Source: Bifidobacterium angulatum DSM 20098 = JCM 7096
GTDB lineage: Bacteria; Actinomycetota; Actinomycetes; Actinomycetales; Bifidobacteriaceae
Length of the DNA: 64,000 nucleotides
Assembly: GCF_001025155.1 (NCBI RefSeq)
Contig: NZ_AP012322.1
Span: forward strand, 248,001-312,000
Direction: 5' to 3'
The stretch's first letter is position 1. Each line of letters opens with the position of its first letter. The translations under genes and the position numbers were made by a program. Under the pieces are notes generated by a model. It ran no database searches, was not told where the DNA came from, and worked only from the letters and a program-made list of their open reading frames with translations. Shown piece after piece: positions 1 through 8,557 of this stretch.

Positions 1-506
1 TGCGCAATGGCACGTTGGAAGCCGGCCTGTTATGCCTGCCGGTGCCGACGGAAGGGCTGCACATCCAGCCGTTGATGCGCCACGAGATTCTGTGGGCCAG
101 CAGCAAGCCGGAGCGTTGCATGCGGCCGATGAGCCTCATCGACATGCCCAAGGAGCCGTTGATCCTCTACGATGCCCGCCATGGCGAAGAGGACCCGACG
201 CGTCTGCAGCTCACGCAGCAGGCGCAACAGCTTGGCGTGACGTTGGAACCCGACATCGAAGTCGAATCGGTGGACGCCGCGATGTCGCTGGTTTCGCGTG
301 GCCTGGGCGATTCGATCGTGCCGCAGGCAGTGGCGCAATCCGATCATTTCCCGTCGAATATCCATGTGACCACGCTTGAAAACCCGATCTACGACACCTT
401 CGCGCTGGTACGCCGCGAGAACTGGGAACTGTCTCCCATCGCCGCCCATCTTGCCGATCTTGCCGTCAGCATGCTGCTGAACAAGGTTTCCGGCGAAATC
501 GCCTGA
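1..506 (+). CDS. LysR-family transcriptional regulator, C-terminal part (partial at window start)
   Basis: The open frame runs in from outside the window and ends in TGA, giving about 167 residues. The fold is the second half of a LysR effector-binding domain. Recognisable pieces are the hydrophobic stretch EPLILYDARHG, a segment resembling the second subdomain (EVESVDAAMSLVSRGLGDSIVPQAV) and the closing strand-helix pair ending near LADLAVSMLLNKV. The DNA-binding helix-turn-helix would lie upstream and is not visible, so the target genes cannot be inferred. It is convergent with rimM and separated from it by a strong hairpin. Family assignment is fairly secure; the ligand is unknown. Confidence 0.75.
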   Translation, partial: RNGTLEAGLLCLPVPTEGLHIQPLMRHEILWASSKPERCMRPMSLIDMPKEPLILYDARHGEEDPTRLQLTQQAQQLGVTLEPDIEVESVDAAMSLVSRGLGDSIVPQAVAQSDHFPSNIHVTTLENPIYDTFALVRRENWELSPIAAHLADLAVSMLLNKVSGEIA

Positions 507-514
507 AACAGACG

Positions 515-552
515 ACGGCGCCGTGCACGAACGAATCCTTGCACGGCGCCGT
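515..552. terminator. Bidirectional hairpin between LysR gene and rimM
   Basis: A perfect 13-bp stem (ACGGCGCCGTGCA and its complement) encloses a 12-nt loop. It sits between two convergent genes, so it probably ends transcription from both sides. Confidence 0.75.
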
Positions 553-582
553 TTCCGGTCTGCCATCGATGGGCATCGTATG

Positions 583-1197
583 TCACAGACCCGGGATCAG
601 ACCTCCCGGAGGGTCGAGTGTCAGGTAGCCTTCCTCCAGATCGATCAGCGGCACCAATTCGTCCACGAACGGCACCAGCGTGGTCTTCTCCACAATCGGC
701 GTGCCGTCGGAGGCGGTACCCGTCTCGACCGGTTCCGTCAGGCGGATCTTCAGCAGCGACTGCGCGGGCGAATCGATAACGTCGACCACCATGCCGATCG
801 GCTTGCCGGCAGGGGCACCGATCTCGTTCTCCTCATCCATGCGGGCCTCAAGACCGATAAGATCCTTCGGATACCATTCATCGGCTTCGAGCATGTCTTC
901 CGGATCATCCGCCTCGCCATACAGTTCGGTGCCGTTGAGCGCTTCGGAAGCGTTGCGGTCGTCACAGCCTTCTAGTTTGATGATCCAGCGATTCTTGAAT
1001 GTTCGGGAGCGTTCCACCACATACCGCTGCTCGCCGTTGCGGGAGAACAGCTCCGATCCCGGCTCGAAGCGCCATTCGGGTTCGTCGGTGAACACCTGTA
1101 CGGTAACCTCGCCCTTCATACCCTGGGCGCGGCCGATACGACAAACCCTCAGCAGCTCACGCTGCTGAGGGTTCTCATGCATGTTCTGATCTGCCAT
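583..1197 (-). CDS. rimM: Ribosome maturation factor RimM
   Basis: This 204-residue protein matches RimM, which binds ribosomal protein S19 and helps mature the 3' domain of 16S rRNA in the 30S subunit. The N-terminal barrel begins with LLRVCRIGRAQGMKGEVTV, the family's hallmark. The C-terminal PRC-barrel half includes DLIGLEARMDEENEIG and ends LDPPGGLIPGL, also typical. It is longer than the E. coli protein (about 180 residues) because of an acidic insert near residues 85-95 and a serine/threonine-containing insert around SDGTPIVEKT. It lies downstream of a KH-domain gene and rpsP on the same strand, the usual rpsP-khpA-rimM order in Actinobacteria. trmD and rplS are not attached; rplS is about 28 kb away. 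Confidence 0.93.
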   Translation of the reverse strand: MADQNMHENPQQRELLRVCRIGRAQGMKGEVTVQVFTDEPEWRFEPGSELFSRNGEQRYVVERSRTFKNRWIIKLEGCDDRNASEALNGTELYGEADDPEDMLEADEWYPKDLIGLEARMDEENEIGAPAGKPIGMVVDVIDSPAQSLLKIRLTEPVETGTASDGTPIVEKTTLVPFVDELVPLIDLEEGYLTLDPPGGLIPGL

Positions 1198-1247
1198 GCT
1201 GTGCAGTTTACCTCATAGGCACGGATGAGGCGCGGATTCCGATGGAA

Positions 1248-1481
1248 TCAGCGGCGCACATCCATGATGTCGACGCGGACCTTGTGGTCGCTCAGCGCCT
1301 GCACCACCGTGCGAATCGCATTGGCGGTACGGCCGGAACGCCCGATCACGCGGCCGATGTCCTCGGGGTTGACGCGCACGCGAAGCATTTCGCCACGTGC
1401 GTTCTCACGGGACTTCACCGACACGTCGTCAGGAAAATCGACGATGTTCTTAATAAGATGCTCCACAGCCTGTTCAAGCAT
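1248..1481 (-). CDS. khpA: Small KH-domain RNA-binding protein (KhpA type)
   Basis: This 77-residue protein is essentially one type II KH domain. The GXXG loop is in VIGRSGRTANAIRT, and the protein ends VRVDIMDVRR, as KhpA proteins do. KhpA is a small RNA chaperone-like protein that partners with KhpB (EloR/Jag) in many Gram-positive bacteria and influences cell elongation and sRNA stability. The gene sits between rpsP and rimM, its conserved location, and is probably cotranscribed with them. The length is normal for the family. Function in bifidobacteria is inferred from homology. Confidence 0.9.
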   Translation of the reverse strand: MLEQAVEHLIKNIVDFPDDVSVKSRENARGEMLRVRVNPEDIGRVIGRSGRTANAIRTVVQALSDHKVRVDIMDVRR

Positions 1482-1523
1482 GATCAGTCAGCCTTTCTCG
1501 TTTGCTTTGCGCTATGGCTCAGC

Positions 1524-1991
1524 TCACTCGGCGTCAGCCGGGGCTTCCTCAGCGGCTTCCTCAGCCGGAGCCTCAGCTTCAGCGGCGGCGGCAGCTTCGG
1601 CCTCAGCCTTGGCCTTAGCCTCGGCTTCGGACTTGGCGGCCTTGAGCTTCTGGGCTTCGGCTTCCACAGCCTCAACGCGAGCGGCGGCATCCGGGCCAGC
1701 CTCAACGGTCTTCAGGGTGCCTTCGGCACCATCGAGACCCTTGAACTTCTGCCAATCACCGGTGATCTTCAGCAGCTTCAGAACCTGCTCGGTCGGCTGA
1801 GCGCCGACGCCGAGCCAGTACTGAGCGCGCTCGGAATCGATGACGATGGTGGAAGGCTGGGTGTTCGGGTTGTAGGTACCGATCTCTTCGATGGCACGGC
1901 CGTCACGCTTCTGGCGGGAATCCATGATCACCACGCGGTAGAACGCGTAGAACTTCTTACCCATGCGCTTCAGACGAATCTTGGTTGCCAA
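1524..1991 (-). CDS. rpsP: 30S ribosomal protein S16 with long Ala/Glu-rich tail
   Basis: Residues 1-80 are a standard S16 ([20 protein letters not shown], then [16 protein letters not shown]), a component of the 30S body. The start is a TTG codon: an AAGGAG ribosome-binding site lies 7 nt upstream and the protein then begins exactly where S16 proteins do. The in-frame ATG upstream at 2045 would add 18 atypical residues. The protein is 155 residues, against about 82-90 in E. coli. The extra C-terminus from about residue 100 is low-complexity Ala/Glu/Lys and predicted helical. Shorter tails of this kind are known in actinobacterial S16 proteins. It heads the rpsP-khpA-rimM group. Confidence 0.95.
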   Translation of the reverse strand: MATKIRLKRMGKKFYAFYRVVIMDSRQKRDGRAIEEIGTYNPNTQPSTIVIDSERAQYWLGVGAQPTEQVLKLLKITGDWQKFKGLDGAEGTLKTVEAGPDAAARVEAVEAEAQKLKAAKSEAEAKAKAEAEAAAAAEAEAPAEEAAEEAPADAE

Positions 1992-2166
1992 AATGGCTCT
2001 CCTTGTATATCTAGGGGTGTGCGTTTCGAGTTCTGTGTGGGGCACGGAATCCGAAACCCACTGTTCCTCACGGCACGGGGTGTAGAGGGCGCCACGCGCG
2101 CGCGAATAACTGACACATTATAGCGCGCGGGGGCGGACGTGGAGGCGGCTTGCCGGAGCGGCAGGG

Positions 2167-3195
2167 CTATTCGAGCGTGAGCGTTGCGGTCAGTGCGTAA
2201 TGATCGGTGCCGTCGATGCGGAAGGATTCCACCTTGCTTGGGCACAGGCCGTTGGTGAACAGCACATGATCGAGTTCGATATGCGGCCATGTCAGCCAGC
2301 TGGGGAAGGTTACGACGGCATGCGTCGCCTGGGTGCGGCTGGCGTCGTGCAATCCATTGGCGAGCAGCGAGCGGAAGCTGGGGTGTTCGATGGAGGAATT
2401 GAGGTCGCCCATGACCACGCCGATGCCGTTCGGCTCACGCTCGGCAAGATCGGCGATCGCGCTCAATCCGCGGATTCCGGCGGACCATTCGGGGCAGCCG
2501 CGCATGGGGGATTTCGGGTGCGCCGACGCAAGCGTGACATGGTATGCGCGTGTGTTGCCGGTGCTTTGCATGTCGGCGGATGTCGGCAGGTCGACGGTCA
2601 TCGATGGCACGTCGGCTGCGGGGATGTCGATGAGGTTCGCCGCCGACCGACTGGGTTCGAACCGTGAGAACAGCGCATTGTATCCGCCGTTATCGGTGGG
2701 TCTGCTGGTGCCGAGCTGCCGGTGGGGAAGTAGGCTGTCCAGTCCGGCTTCGCGTAGCCGTTCGACAAGATCGTCGGTGGTCTCCTGTGTGGCGAGCACA
2801 TCGATATGCCGTTGCCGCACCTCGCGTACGATGGCGTGTGCATCGGCGCGACCATATCGGCAGTTCACCGTCATTACGCGCAGGGAGCGTGCCGTCCGAG
2901 GTTCCGTCGCCGCGCCAGAAGATGTTTCACGGACCGTTTCACGAGTGTGGGTGGGCGCCCAATACGGCCACAGACGTGCCACCGATGCTACTGCCGTCAG
3001 CATGAACGCAACCAGTGGCGTCCACGCGTGGACGCATGCGGATATTGCGGCCAGCGCCAATGATGGCACCCATAACAGCGGAATCAGCGCAATAAGATAC
3101 GGCATTGGCATATGAGCCTCCGCCCCGGCCGGCAGGCAGCTCAGCAGCAGCCAGCACCACAGCAATACGGCCATTACCATGAGCGCTATCGTCAT
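2167..3195 (-). CDS. Endonuclease/exonuclease/phosphatase-family membrane protein
   Basis: About 342 residues. The N-terminus carries two or three hydrophobic segments (MTIALMVMAVLLWCWLLL, then YLIALIPLLWVPSLALA and a third before the WPYW motif). From about residue 105 there is an EEP (DNase I-like) domain: VMTVNCRYGRAD, a metal-binding glutamate in LATQETTDDL, VVMGDLNSSIEHPSF with the Asp/Asn pair, IELDHVLF, and the final TDHYAL histidine. The catalytic half is probably exposed outside the membrane. The substrate is unknown; family members cleave nucleic acids or phosphodiesters. I chose the ATG preceded by a GGGGGA stretch; an ATG 36 nt further upstream lacks a ribosome-binding site. A paralogue of the same layout lies in the EPS locus at 39443. 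Confidence 0.75.
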   Translation of the reverse strand: MTIALMVMAVLLWCWLLLSCLPAGAEAHMPMPYLIALIPLLWVPSLALAAISACVHAWTPLVAFMLTAVASVARLWPYWAPTHTRETVRETSSGAATEPRTARSLRVMTVNCRYGRADAHAIVREVRQRHIDVLATQETTDDLVERLREAGLDSLLPHRQLGTSRPTDNGGYNALFSRFEPSRSAANLIDIPAADVPSMTVDLPTSADMQSTGNTRAYHVTLASAHPKSPMRGCPEWSAGIRGLSAIADLAEREPNGIGVVMGDLNSSIEHPSFRSLLANGLHDASRTQATHAVVTFPSWLTWPHIELDHVLFTNGLCPSKVESFRIDGTDHYALTATLTLE

Positions 3196-3367
3196 ACATC
3201 CCCCAGTCCGGTCGTTCCAGTCGTCGATCATTACGTGGCGCGGGGCATGCGCCGTGCGCCTTTGGGTATTCTAGCGGCTGCCTTGTGAGATAACTGTGTC
3301 GCTCCATGACTGGGGAGCGTGTGGAGCCATTGAAGCCGTAGATGGACCTGCGAGCAGTCGCAAACGG

Positions 3368-3427
3368 ATGGTGATACGGCTGGGGCCGGGCGGATAGCAT
3401 TCCGCCCGGCCCCAGCCGTATCACCAT
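3368..3427. terminator. 27-bp perfect inverted repeat downstream of ffh
   Basis: The stem is 27 bp without mismatch, very GC-rich in its inner half, with a 6-nt loop (TAGCAT). On the minus strand it follows ffh by about 40 nt and precedes the EEP gene, so it most likely terminates ffh. No long T run follows. The stem is longer than needed for a terminator. Confidence 0.7.
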
Positions 3428-3468
3428 GAGTGCAAGGCCGACTCGCCCCGCGTCATATGCTGTGTGAA

Positions 3469-5118
3469 TCAGCGGCCGAACAGACCGGCCACGCCACCGC
3501 CAAGATTCGGCGGCAGATCGGGAGTGCCGTTGTCGCCAGCCTCATTCATCAGATCCTGCAATCCAGCCGGAAGCGCGGGATTCTGCGGCTTCTTGGCGAA
3601 TGCCGAACCGCCGTTGCCGCCGGATGACTTGCCGGCCAGCTTGTCGCGCAATGCCTTTTCCTCGGCCTCGCGCTTCATCGGATTGCCGGACTTGGAACCC
3701 TTCTTCTTCTTGCCCTTCTTGGCCTTCTTGCCCATGGCCGGGCCACCGAAACCAGGCAGTCCGCCGCCATTGTTGTTGGACACGCGCTTCATCATCTTCG
3801 CGGCCTGCTCGAAACGCTGCAACAGCGCATTCACCTGGGAGACGGTCACACCGGAACCGAACGCGATGCGGCGGCGGCGCGAACCATCGATAATGCTCGG
3901 ATCACGACGCTCCGCCGGGGTCATCGACCGGATAATGGCCTCGGTGCGGTCGACTTCCTTCTCATCGAACTGTTCGAGCTCCTTACGATGAGCCGCCATG
4001 CCGGGAATCATGCCCAGCAGGTTCTTCATCGGGCCGAGCTTGCGCACCTGCTGCAGCTGATCGAGAAAATCATCCAGACCGAAGGAACCGGCAGACAGCT
4101 TTTCAGCGGCCTTGCGCGCCTCCTCCTCATCGAACTGCTTCTGCGCCTGCTCGATAAGCGTCATGATGTCGCCCATATCGAGAATGCGCGACGCCATACG
4201 GTCGGGGTGGAAGACCTCGAAGTCCTTCAGCCCCTCGCCGGTGGAAGCGAACAGGATCGGCTTGCCGGTCACGGACGCCACGGACAACGCGGCACCGCCA
4301 CGGGCGTCGCCATCAAGCTTGGACAGCACCACGCCGGTGAAGTCCACACCCTCATCGAAGGCCTTGGCGGTCTGCACGGCATCCTGACCGATCATCGCAT
4401 CGATGACGAACAGAATCTCATTCGGCTGCACGGCATCGCGAATATCGCGCGCCTGCTTCATCAGCTCCTCATCCACGCCGAGACGGCCGGCGGTATCGAT
4501 GATCACCGTGTCATACAGCTTCTGCTTGGCGAGTTCCACGGCGTCACGAGCGACCTTCACCGGGTCACCAGTGGTCTGGCCTGGAGCCATGACCGCTTCG
4601 CCGCCATCGGCCTGCACGCCCTTCTCCGGCGCATACACCGGCACATCCGCGCGTTCGCCAACCACCTGCAGCTGCGTCACTGCGTTCGGGCGCTGCAAAT
4701 CGGCCGCAACCAGCAGCGGCGTGTGGCCGGAATCCTTCAGCCAGTAGCCGAGCTTGCCGGCAAGCGTGGTCTTACCAGCGCCCTGAAGACCCGCAAGCAT
4801 GATGATGGTCGGCGGATTCTTCGCGAAGTTCAACGGTCGGTCAACGCCTGCGCCCAGAACGCTCGTCAACTCCTCGTTGACGATCTTGACGACCTGCTGC
4901 GCGGGATTGAGGGATTGGGAGACCTCGGTGCCCAACGCGCGTTCGCGGATGCTGGCGGTGAAGGAACGGACCACGTCGAGCGCCACGTCGGCGTCGAGCA
5001 GTGCACGGCGGATTTCGCGGATGGTGCCGTCGATATCGGCCTCGGAAAGCTTACCTTTGCTCTTCAGGTGCTTGAACGCGCCGGAGAGCCTGTCTGTCAA
5101 AGAACTAAATGCTGCCAT
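3469..5118 (-). CDS. ffh: Signal recognition particle protein Ffh
   Basis: This 549-residue protein is the SRP54 GTPase, which binds 4.5S RNA and signal sequences and hands nascent chains to FtsY at the membrane. The N domain starts MAAFSSLTDRLSGAF. The G1 loop is GLQGAGKT at residues 110-117, the DTAGRLG motif follows, and the M domain includes KLGPMKNLLGMIPGM and the RNA-binding segment RRDPSIIDGSRRRRIA. The start is the ATG preceding AAFSSLTD; an upstream in-frame extension has no family counterpart. The C-terminus is extended by a Lys/Gly-rich tail (GKKAKKGKKKKG) and a final region ending GLFGR, longer than in E. coli Ffh (453 residues). Tails of this kind are common in actinobacteria. 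Confidence 0.96.
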   Translation of the reverse strand: MAAFSSLTDRLSGAFKHLKSKGKLSEADIDGTIREIRRALLDADVALDVVRSFTASIRERALGTEVSQSLNPAQQVVKIVNEELTSVLGAGVDRPLNFAKNPPTIIMLAGLQGAGKTTLAGKLGYWLKDSGHTPLLVAADLQRPNAVTQLQVVGERADVPVYAPEKGVQADGGEAVMAPGQTTGDPVKVARDAVELAKQKLYDTVIIDTAGRLGVDEELMKQARDIRDAVQPNEILFVIDAMIGQDAVQTAKAFDEGVDFTGVVLSKLDGDARGGAALSVASVTGKPILFASTGEGLKDFEVFHPDRMASRILDMGDIMTLIEQAQKQFDEEEARKAAEKLSAGSFGLDDFLDQLQQVRKLGPMKNLLGMIPGMAAHRKELEQFDEKEVDRTEAIIRSMTPAERRDPSIIDGSRRRRIAFGSGVTVSQVNALLQRFEQAAKMMKRVSNNNGGGLPGFGGPAMGKKAKKGKKKKGSKSGNPMKREAEEKALRDKLAGKSSGGNGGSAFAKKPQNPALPAGLQDLMNEAGDNGTPDLPPNLGGGVAGLFGR

Positions 5119-5220
5119 AATGTTCCCAAGTCTAGCCGCCGCGCGGGAAATATCCGGGCCGTGCCGTGCTGGTGGCCGGCTGCCGGCGACATTGGACGGG
5201 CGTGGCCGCATGTGGGATTT

Positions 5221-5300
5221 AGCGACCCATTCGGACGAAACCGATCATAAAGCGACCCATTTGGACGAAAAAGAGCCGTATTTCGTCCAAATGGGTCGCT
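5221..5300. repeat. Three copies of a 20-bp element, two direct and one inverted
   Basis: AGCGACCCATTTGGACGAAA occurs at 5251-5270 and, exactly inverted, at 5281-5300, forming a perfect 20-bp stem with a 10-nt loop. A third copy at 5221-5240 in direct orientation differs by one base. The array lies between cysS and ffh, both on the minus strand, 26 nt after the cysS stop. It may act as the cysS terminator or as a small dispersed palindromic element. Confidence 0.8.
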
Positions 5301-5326
5301 AATCGCAGATGTCTGCTGTGTTGCCG

Positions 5327-6973
5327 TTACTGCAGGGACCAGGTGGAGCCCTGCGGGCCGTCCTCAATGGCGATGCCGGCCGCATTCAGCGCATCGCGGA
5401 TCGCGTCGGCCTTGGCGAAATCCTTGGCCTTGCGGGCTTCGGCACGTGCCGTAAGCTGTTCGCGGATCAGCGAGTCGAGCACATCATGCTCGGCCGATTC
5501 GCCTTCGCCGGCAGCGCCGCCTGCCGCACCGCCATTCACCCACGGCTCGGCCAGCGGGTCCAAGCCCAGCGTATCGAGCATCGCGCGCACGCCGAGCAGC
5601 ACCTCACGCACCTCGGCCTTGGCCGCGTCGGAATCGGCACGATCGGCCAACTTCGACAGCAACGTGTTGCCGGAACGAATCGCGGTGAAGATCGCGGCGG
5701 TCGCACCGGAGACGTTGATGTCGTCGTTCATCGCGGCAACGAAATCGGCAGGCAGCGCGTCGGCGGGAACGGAAGCGACTTCGGTACGGCTGGGCTGCTC
5801 GCCGATGGCGATGCCGGCACGTTCGATGAAATTCGAGATGCGATCATAGGCCGACTGCGCTTCGGCAAGCGTCTGATCGGACCATTCCAGCATGGAACGG
5901 TACTGCACGCCGCCCAATGCGTAACGCACCACCCACGCGGAGTTCTCGGCCAGCACGGCCGGCACGGACAGGCCATTGCCGAGCGACTTCGACATCTTCT
6001 CGCCCTTGGCGGTCACCCATGCCGAGTGCATCCAACGTGCGGCCGAATCGTAGCCCGCCGCACGGGTCTGGGCCATTTCGTTCTCGTGGTGGGGGAATCG
6101 CAGATCAAGTCCGCCACCGTGGATGTCGAAACCGTCCTTCAGATAGCGGTGGCTCATGGCGGAGCATTCGATGTGCCAGCCCGGGCGGCCAGTGCCGAAC
6201 GGGGTGTTCCAGCGTGCGTCGAGAGGATCGGAATCCTTGGGGGCTTTCCACAGTGCGAAATCGCGTGGATCGTGCTTGTCGGGGGAGGCATCGGCCGGGT
6301 CGACGGGGTTGTACTTGTCGTCGCCGGCGTTGTCGACGGACGGACCCATGGCGTCGGCCACTTCGGAGGCGGCGTCGGCCACGGCGGTCTGCTTCTGATG
6401 CGTCAGCTCGCCGTAATGCGGCCAGGACGCCACATCGAAGTACACGTTGCCGGTCGGCTTGCCGTCATCGCCGCGCACCACATAGGCGTGGCCGTTATCG
6501 ATGATGCGCTGGATCATGTCGATCATATCGGCCATATGCCCGGTCGCTCGCGGTTCGACGGTCGGCGGCAGCACGCCCAGATCGGAGTAGGCCTGGCTGA
6601 ACTCGCGTTCGTAATGGTAGGCGCGTGCCCACCACTGCTGGCCTTCCGCGGCGGCCTTGTCGAGAATCTTGTCGTCGATGTCGGTCACATTGCGCACGAA
6701 AGTGACCTGATAGCCGAGCTTGAGGAACCAACGGCGCACGATGTCGAATGCTACGGCGGCACGGATATGGCCGATGTGCGGCGAGGACTGCACCGTCGCG
6801 CCACACACATACATGCCCACTTCGCCGGGCTTGATCGGGGTAAACGTGCTTACGGCGTGCGAGGCCGTATCGTACAGCTTCAGTCGTGTGGCGGCTTTGG
6901 CCACTTGTGTCGAGACCAGTGTGCTCGGCATGACGGAAGCGTTGAAATTCTGCGGTTCCTGAGTGTTTGCCAT
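5327..6973 (-). CDS. cysS: Cysteinyl-tRNA synthetase
   Basis: This 548-residue class I synthetase charges tRNA-Cys in the cytoplasm. Signatures visible are the zinc-ligand cysteine in MYVCGATVQ, the HIGH motif (PHIGHIRAA), the Trp-His pair GWHIECSAM, the metal-binding HHENE, and KMSKSLGN. It is about 85 residues longer than the E. coli enzyme. Most of the excess is an N-terminal leader before RLKLYDT and an insert of about 30 residues (roughly [18 protein letters not shown] onward) before [10 protein letters not shown]. The chosen ATG opens MANTQEP; a second possible ATG begins MPSTLVS 13 residues later, and neither has a strong ribosome-binding site. It is divergently arranged with the downstream GATase gene. 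Confidence 0.95.
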   Translation of the reverse strand: MANTQEPQNFNASVMPSTLVSTQVAKAATRLKLYDTASHAVSTFTPIKPGEVGMYVCGATVQSSPHIGHIRAAVAFDIVRRWFLKLGYQVTFVRNVTDIDDKILDKAAAEGQQWWARAYHYEREFSQAYSDLGVLPPTVEPRATGHMADMIDMIQRIIDNGHAYVVRGDDGKPTGNVYFDVASWPHYGELTHQKQTAVADAASEVADAMGPSVDNAGDDKYNPVDPADASPDKHDPRDFALWKAPKDSDPLDARWNTPFGTGRPGWHIECSAMSHRYLKDGFDIHGGGLDLRFPHHENEMAQTRAAGYDSAARWMHSAWVTAKGEKMSKSLGNGLSVPAVLAENSAWVVRYALGGVQYRSMLEWSDQTLAEAQSAYDRISNFIERAGIAIGEQPSRTEVASVPADALPADFVAAMNDDINVSGATAAIFTAIRSGNTLLSKLADRADSDAAKAEVREVLLGVRAMLDTLGLDPLAEPWVNGGAAGGAAGEGESAEHDVLDSLIREQLTARAEARKAKDFAKADAIRDALNAAGIAIEDGPQGSTWSLQ

Positions 6974-7074
6974 AGCCCCCAAGCCTAGGCATGAAACCAG
7001 ACAAGGCATGTGGGTGGCCCATATTACTACGGCAAACGTTTGCAGTTTACGTGGGTCGTGCCACAATAGGGGTT

Positions 7075-7800
7075 ATGACGAAACCGCAGGTGTTGATCGT
7101 GCAGCATGTTCCGTGGGAGAAACCGGGGCGCATTCTCGACAGTCTGGACGATATGGAATTGCCGTACCAGACCGTGACCATCGCCAAGAAGAAAAAACCG
7201 GATTTGCCGAACTTCAACGAAATCACGGGATTGGTGATCATGGGAGGGCCCATGGGGGCGCAGGATTTCGACGCGTACCCTGGGCTCAAAGCCGAGGCCA
7301 AGCTGGCACGTGCCGCGATTGCGGTGAACAAGCCGGTGCTGGGAGTCTGTCTGGGGCATCAGATCATCGCCACGGCGCTCGGTGCAAAACTCAAATCAGG
7401 CAAAGAGCCGGAAATCGGATTCGCTCCCATCAAACGCACCGACAAACACGACTTCTTCTCCATGTGGGACAAAAGCATCAACGTGCTGCACTGGCATAAC
7501 GACGTGGTCTCCCTGCCCGAAGGTGCGCAGCCGCTCGCACGTTCCGCGGCCACCAAGAACCAGGCGTTCCGTTTCGGCTCGGCGCTCGGCCTGCAATTCC
7601 ATCTCGAAGTCACCTCGACATTGCTGGAGGAATGGCTCGACGAGCCGAGCATGGTCAAGGATCTGAAAGCCGCCGGAGGTTCCAAATCCAAGCTGCGTGA
7701 GGATTTCGCCGAATACAATCCCCGATTGCAGCCGCTCGCCGACCAGGTGTTCTCCGGCTTCGCGGCCAGATGCAATTCCTATGCCGCCACGTTGCGCTAG
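7075..7800 (+). CDS. Class I glutamine amidotransferase-like protein
   Basis: The 241-residue protein is a stand-alone class I glutamine amidotransferase domain of the GuaA/YfeJ-like kind. The nucleophile elbow is GVCLGHQ, with the catalytic cysteine near residue 89; the catalytic His-X-Glu is in LQFHLEVT. An oxyanion-loop motif VIMGGPMGAQD is also present. Such proteins release ammonia from glutamine or hydrolyse gamma-glutamyl compounds; the acceptor or partner cannot be read from the sequence. No synthetase partner is adjacent. The ATG chosen opens MTKPQVLIV and is preceded by AGGGG. It is convergent with nothing and followed by the deaminase remnant. Confidence 0.82.
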   Translation: MTKPQVLIVQHVPWEKPGRILDSLDDMELPYQTVTIAKKKKPDLPNFNEITGLVIMGGPMGAQDFDAYPGLKAEAKLARAAIAVNKPVLGVCLGHQIIATALGAKLKSGKEPEIGFAPIKRTDKHDFFSMWDKSINVLHWHNDVVSLPEGAQPLARSAATKNQAFRFGSALGLQFHLEVTSTLLEEWLDEPSMVKDLKAAGGSKSKLREDFAEYNPRLQPLADQVFSGFAARCNSYAATLR

Positions 7801-7889
7801 CTCCCAAGGTGTTCCCAAGAAGACGCCGTACCATCGTGGCGCCACAGCCGTAACGGCACTGTCGCCGCCCGTGTGCAAGGAGGAGCATC

Positions 7890-8355
7890 ATGGCCATCGG
7901 CGCCCGTATGTCGCAGGCTCTCCACGCCTTGCCCAAAACCGAACTGCACCTGCACATCGAAGGCACGCTGGAACCCGAACTCGCCCTACGGCTGGCCGAC
8001 CGTAACGGCGTGACACTGCCGTTCGACGGCATCGACGACCTACGCTCCCACTACCGGTTCGACAATCTGCAATCCTTCCTCGATCTGTACTATCAGCTCA
8101 TGAGTGTGCTGCGCATTCGCGAGGACTTCTCCGATCTGATGTTCGACTACCTTGCGCATGCGCACGCTGACGGGGTGCACCGTGCGGAGATCTTCTTCGA
8201 CCCTCAGGTACACATGAACAACGGTCTTGACTATGATCTCGTGCTCGACGGCCCGCTGGACGGCATCGCACGAGGGCGCGCCGGAAGCGGACAAGGCCGC
8301 GATGCGCACCGAGCTGGACCAGTGGAAGACGGAATACTCCGACCTGCTGAAATAG
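7890..8355 (+). pseudogene. add: Adenosine deaminase remnant with an internal deletion and frame change
   Basis: The start is intact, with an AAGGAGGAG ribosome-binding site, and the first 120 or so residues are clearly adenosine deaminase: PKTELHLHIEGTLEP carries the zinc-binding His-X-His, and DLYYQLMSVLRIREDF and EIFFDPQVHMNNG follow. Near 8260 the similarity stops. Shifted by one frame, the next 31 codons to the TAG at 8355 read ASHEGAPEADKAAM through EYSDLLK, which looks like the family's C-terminus. The middle of the protein, about 200 residues containing the remaining zinc ligands and the catalytic Glu and Asp, is missing. Read straight through, the frame would continue to 8405 with an unrelated tail. 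Family length is about 340-360 residues, so this cannot be a working enzyme. Confidence 0.85.
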
Positions 8356-8557
8356 GCGGTATAGCTGGGATAGTCGGTACAGGCCGAACAATCGATGCAG
8401 ATTGAACAAACGGTACAAACGGTATGATCGCGGGGCGCGCACCGCGGCACGATTGCGAGGTGAGCGGCCGCTGTACGCGGCTTAGCGCGGCGGCAAGCGC
8501 ACATACACCTATGTATATGGACGGTGGTGTTCCGTCGCCGCGCTACATTGGTGCTTT

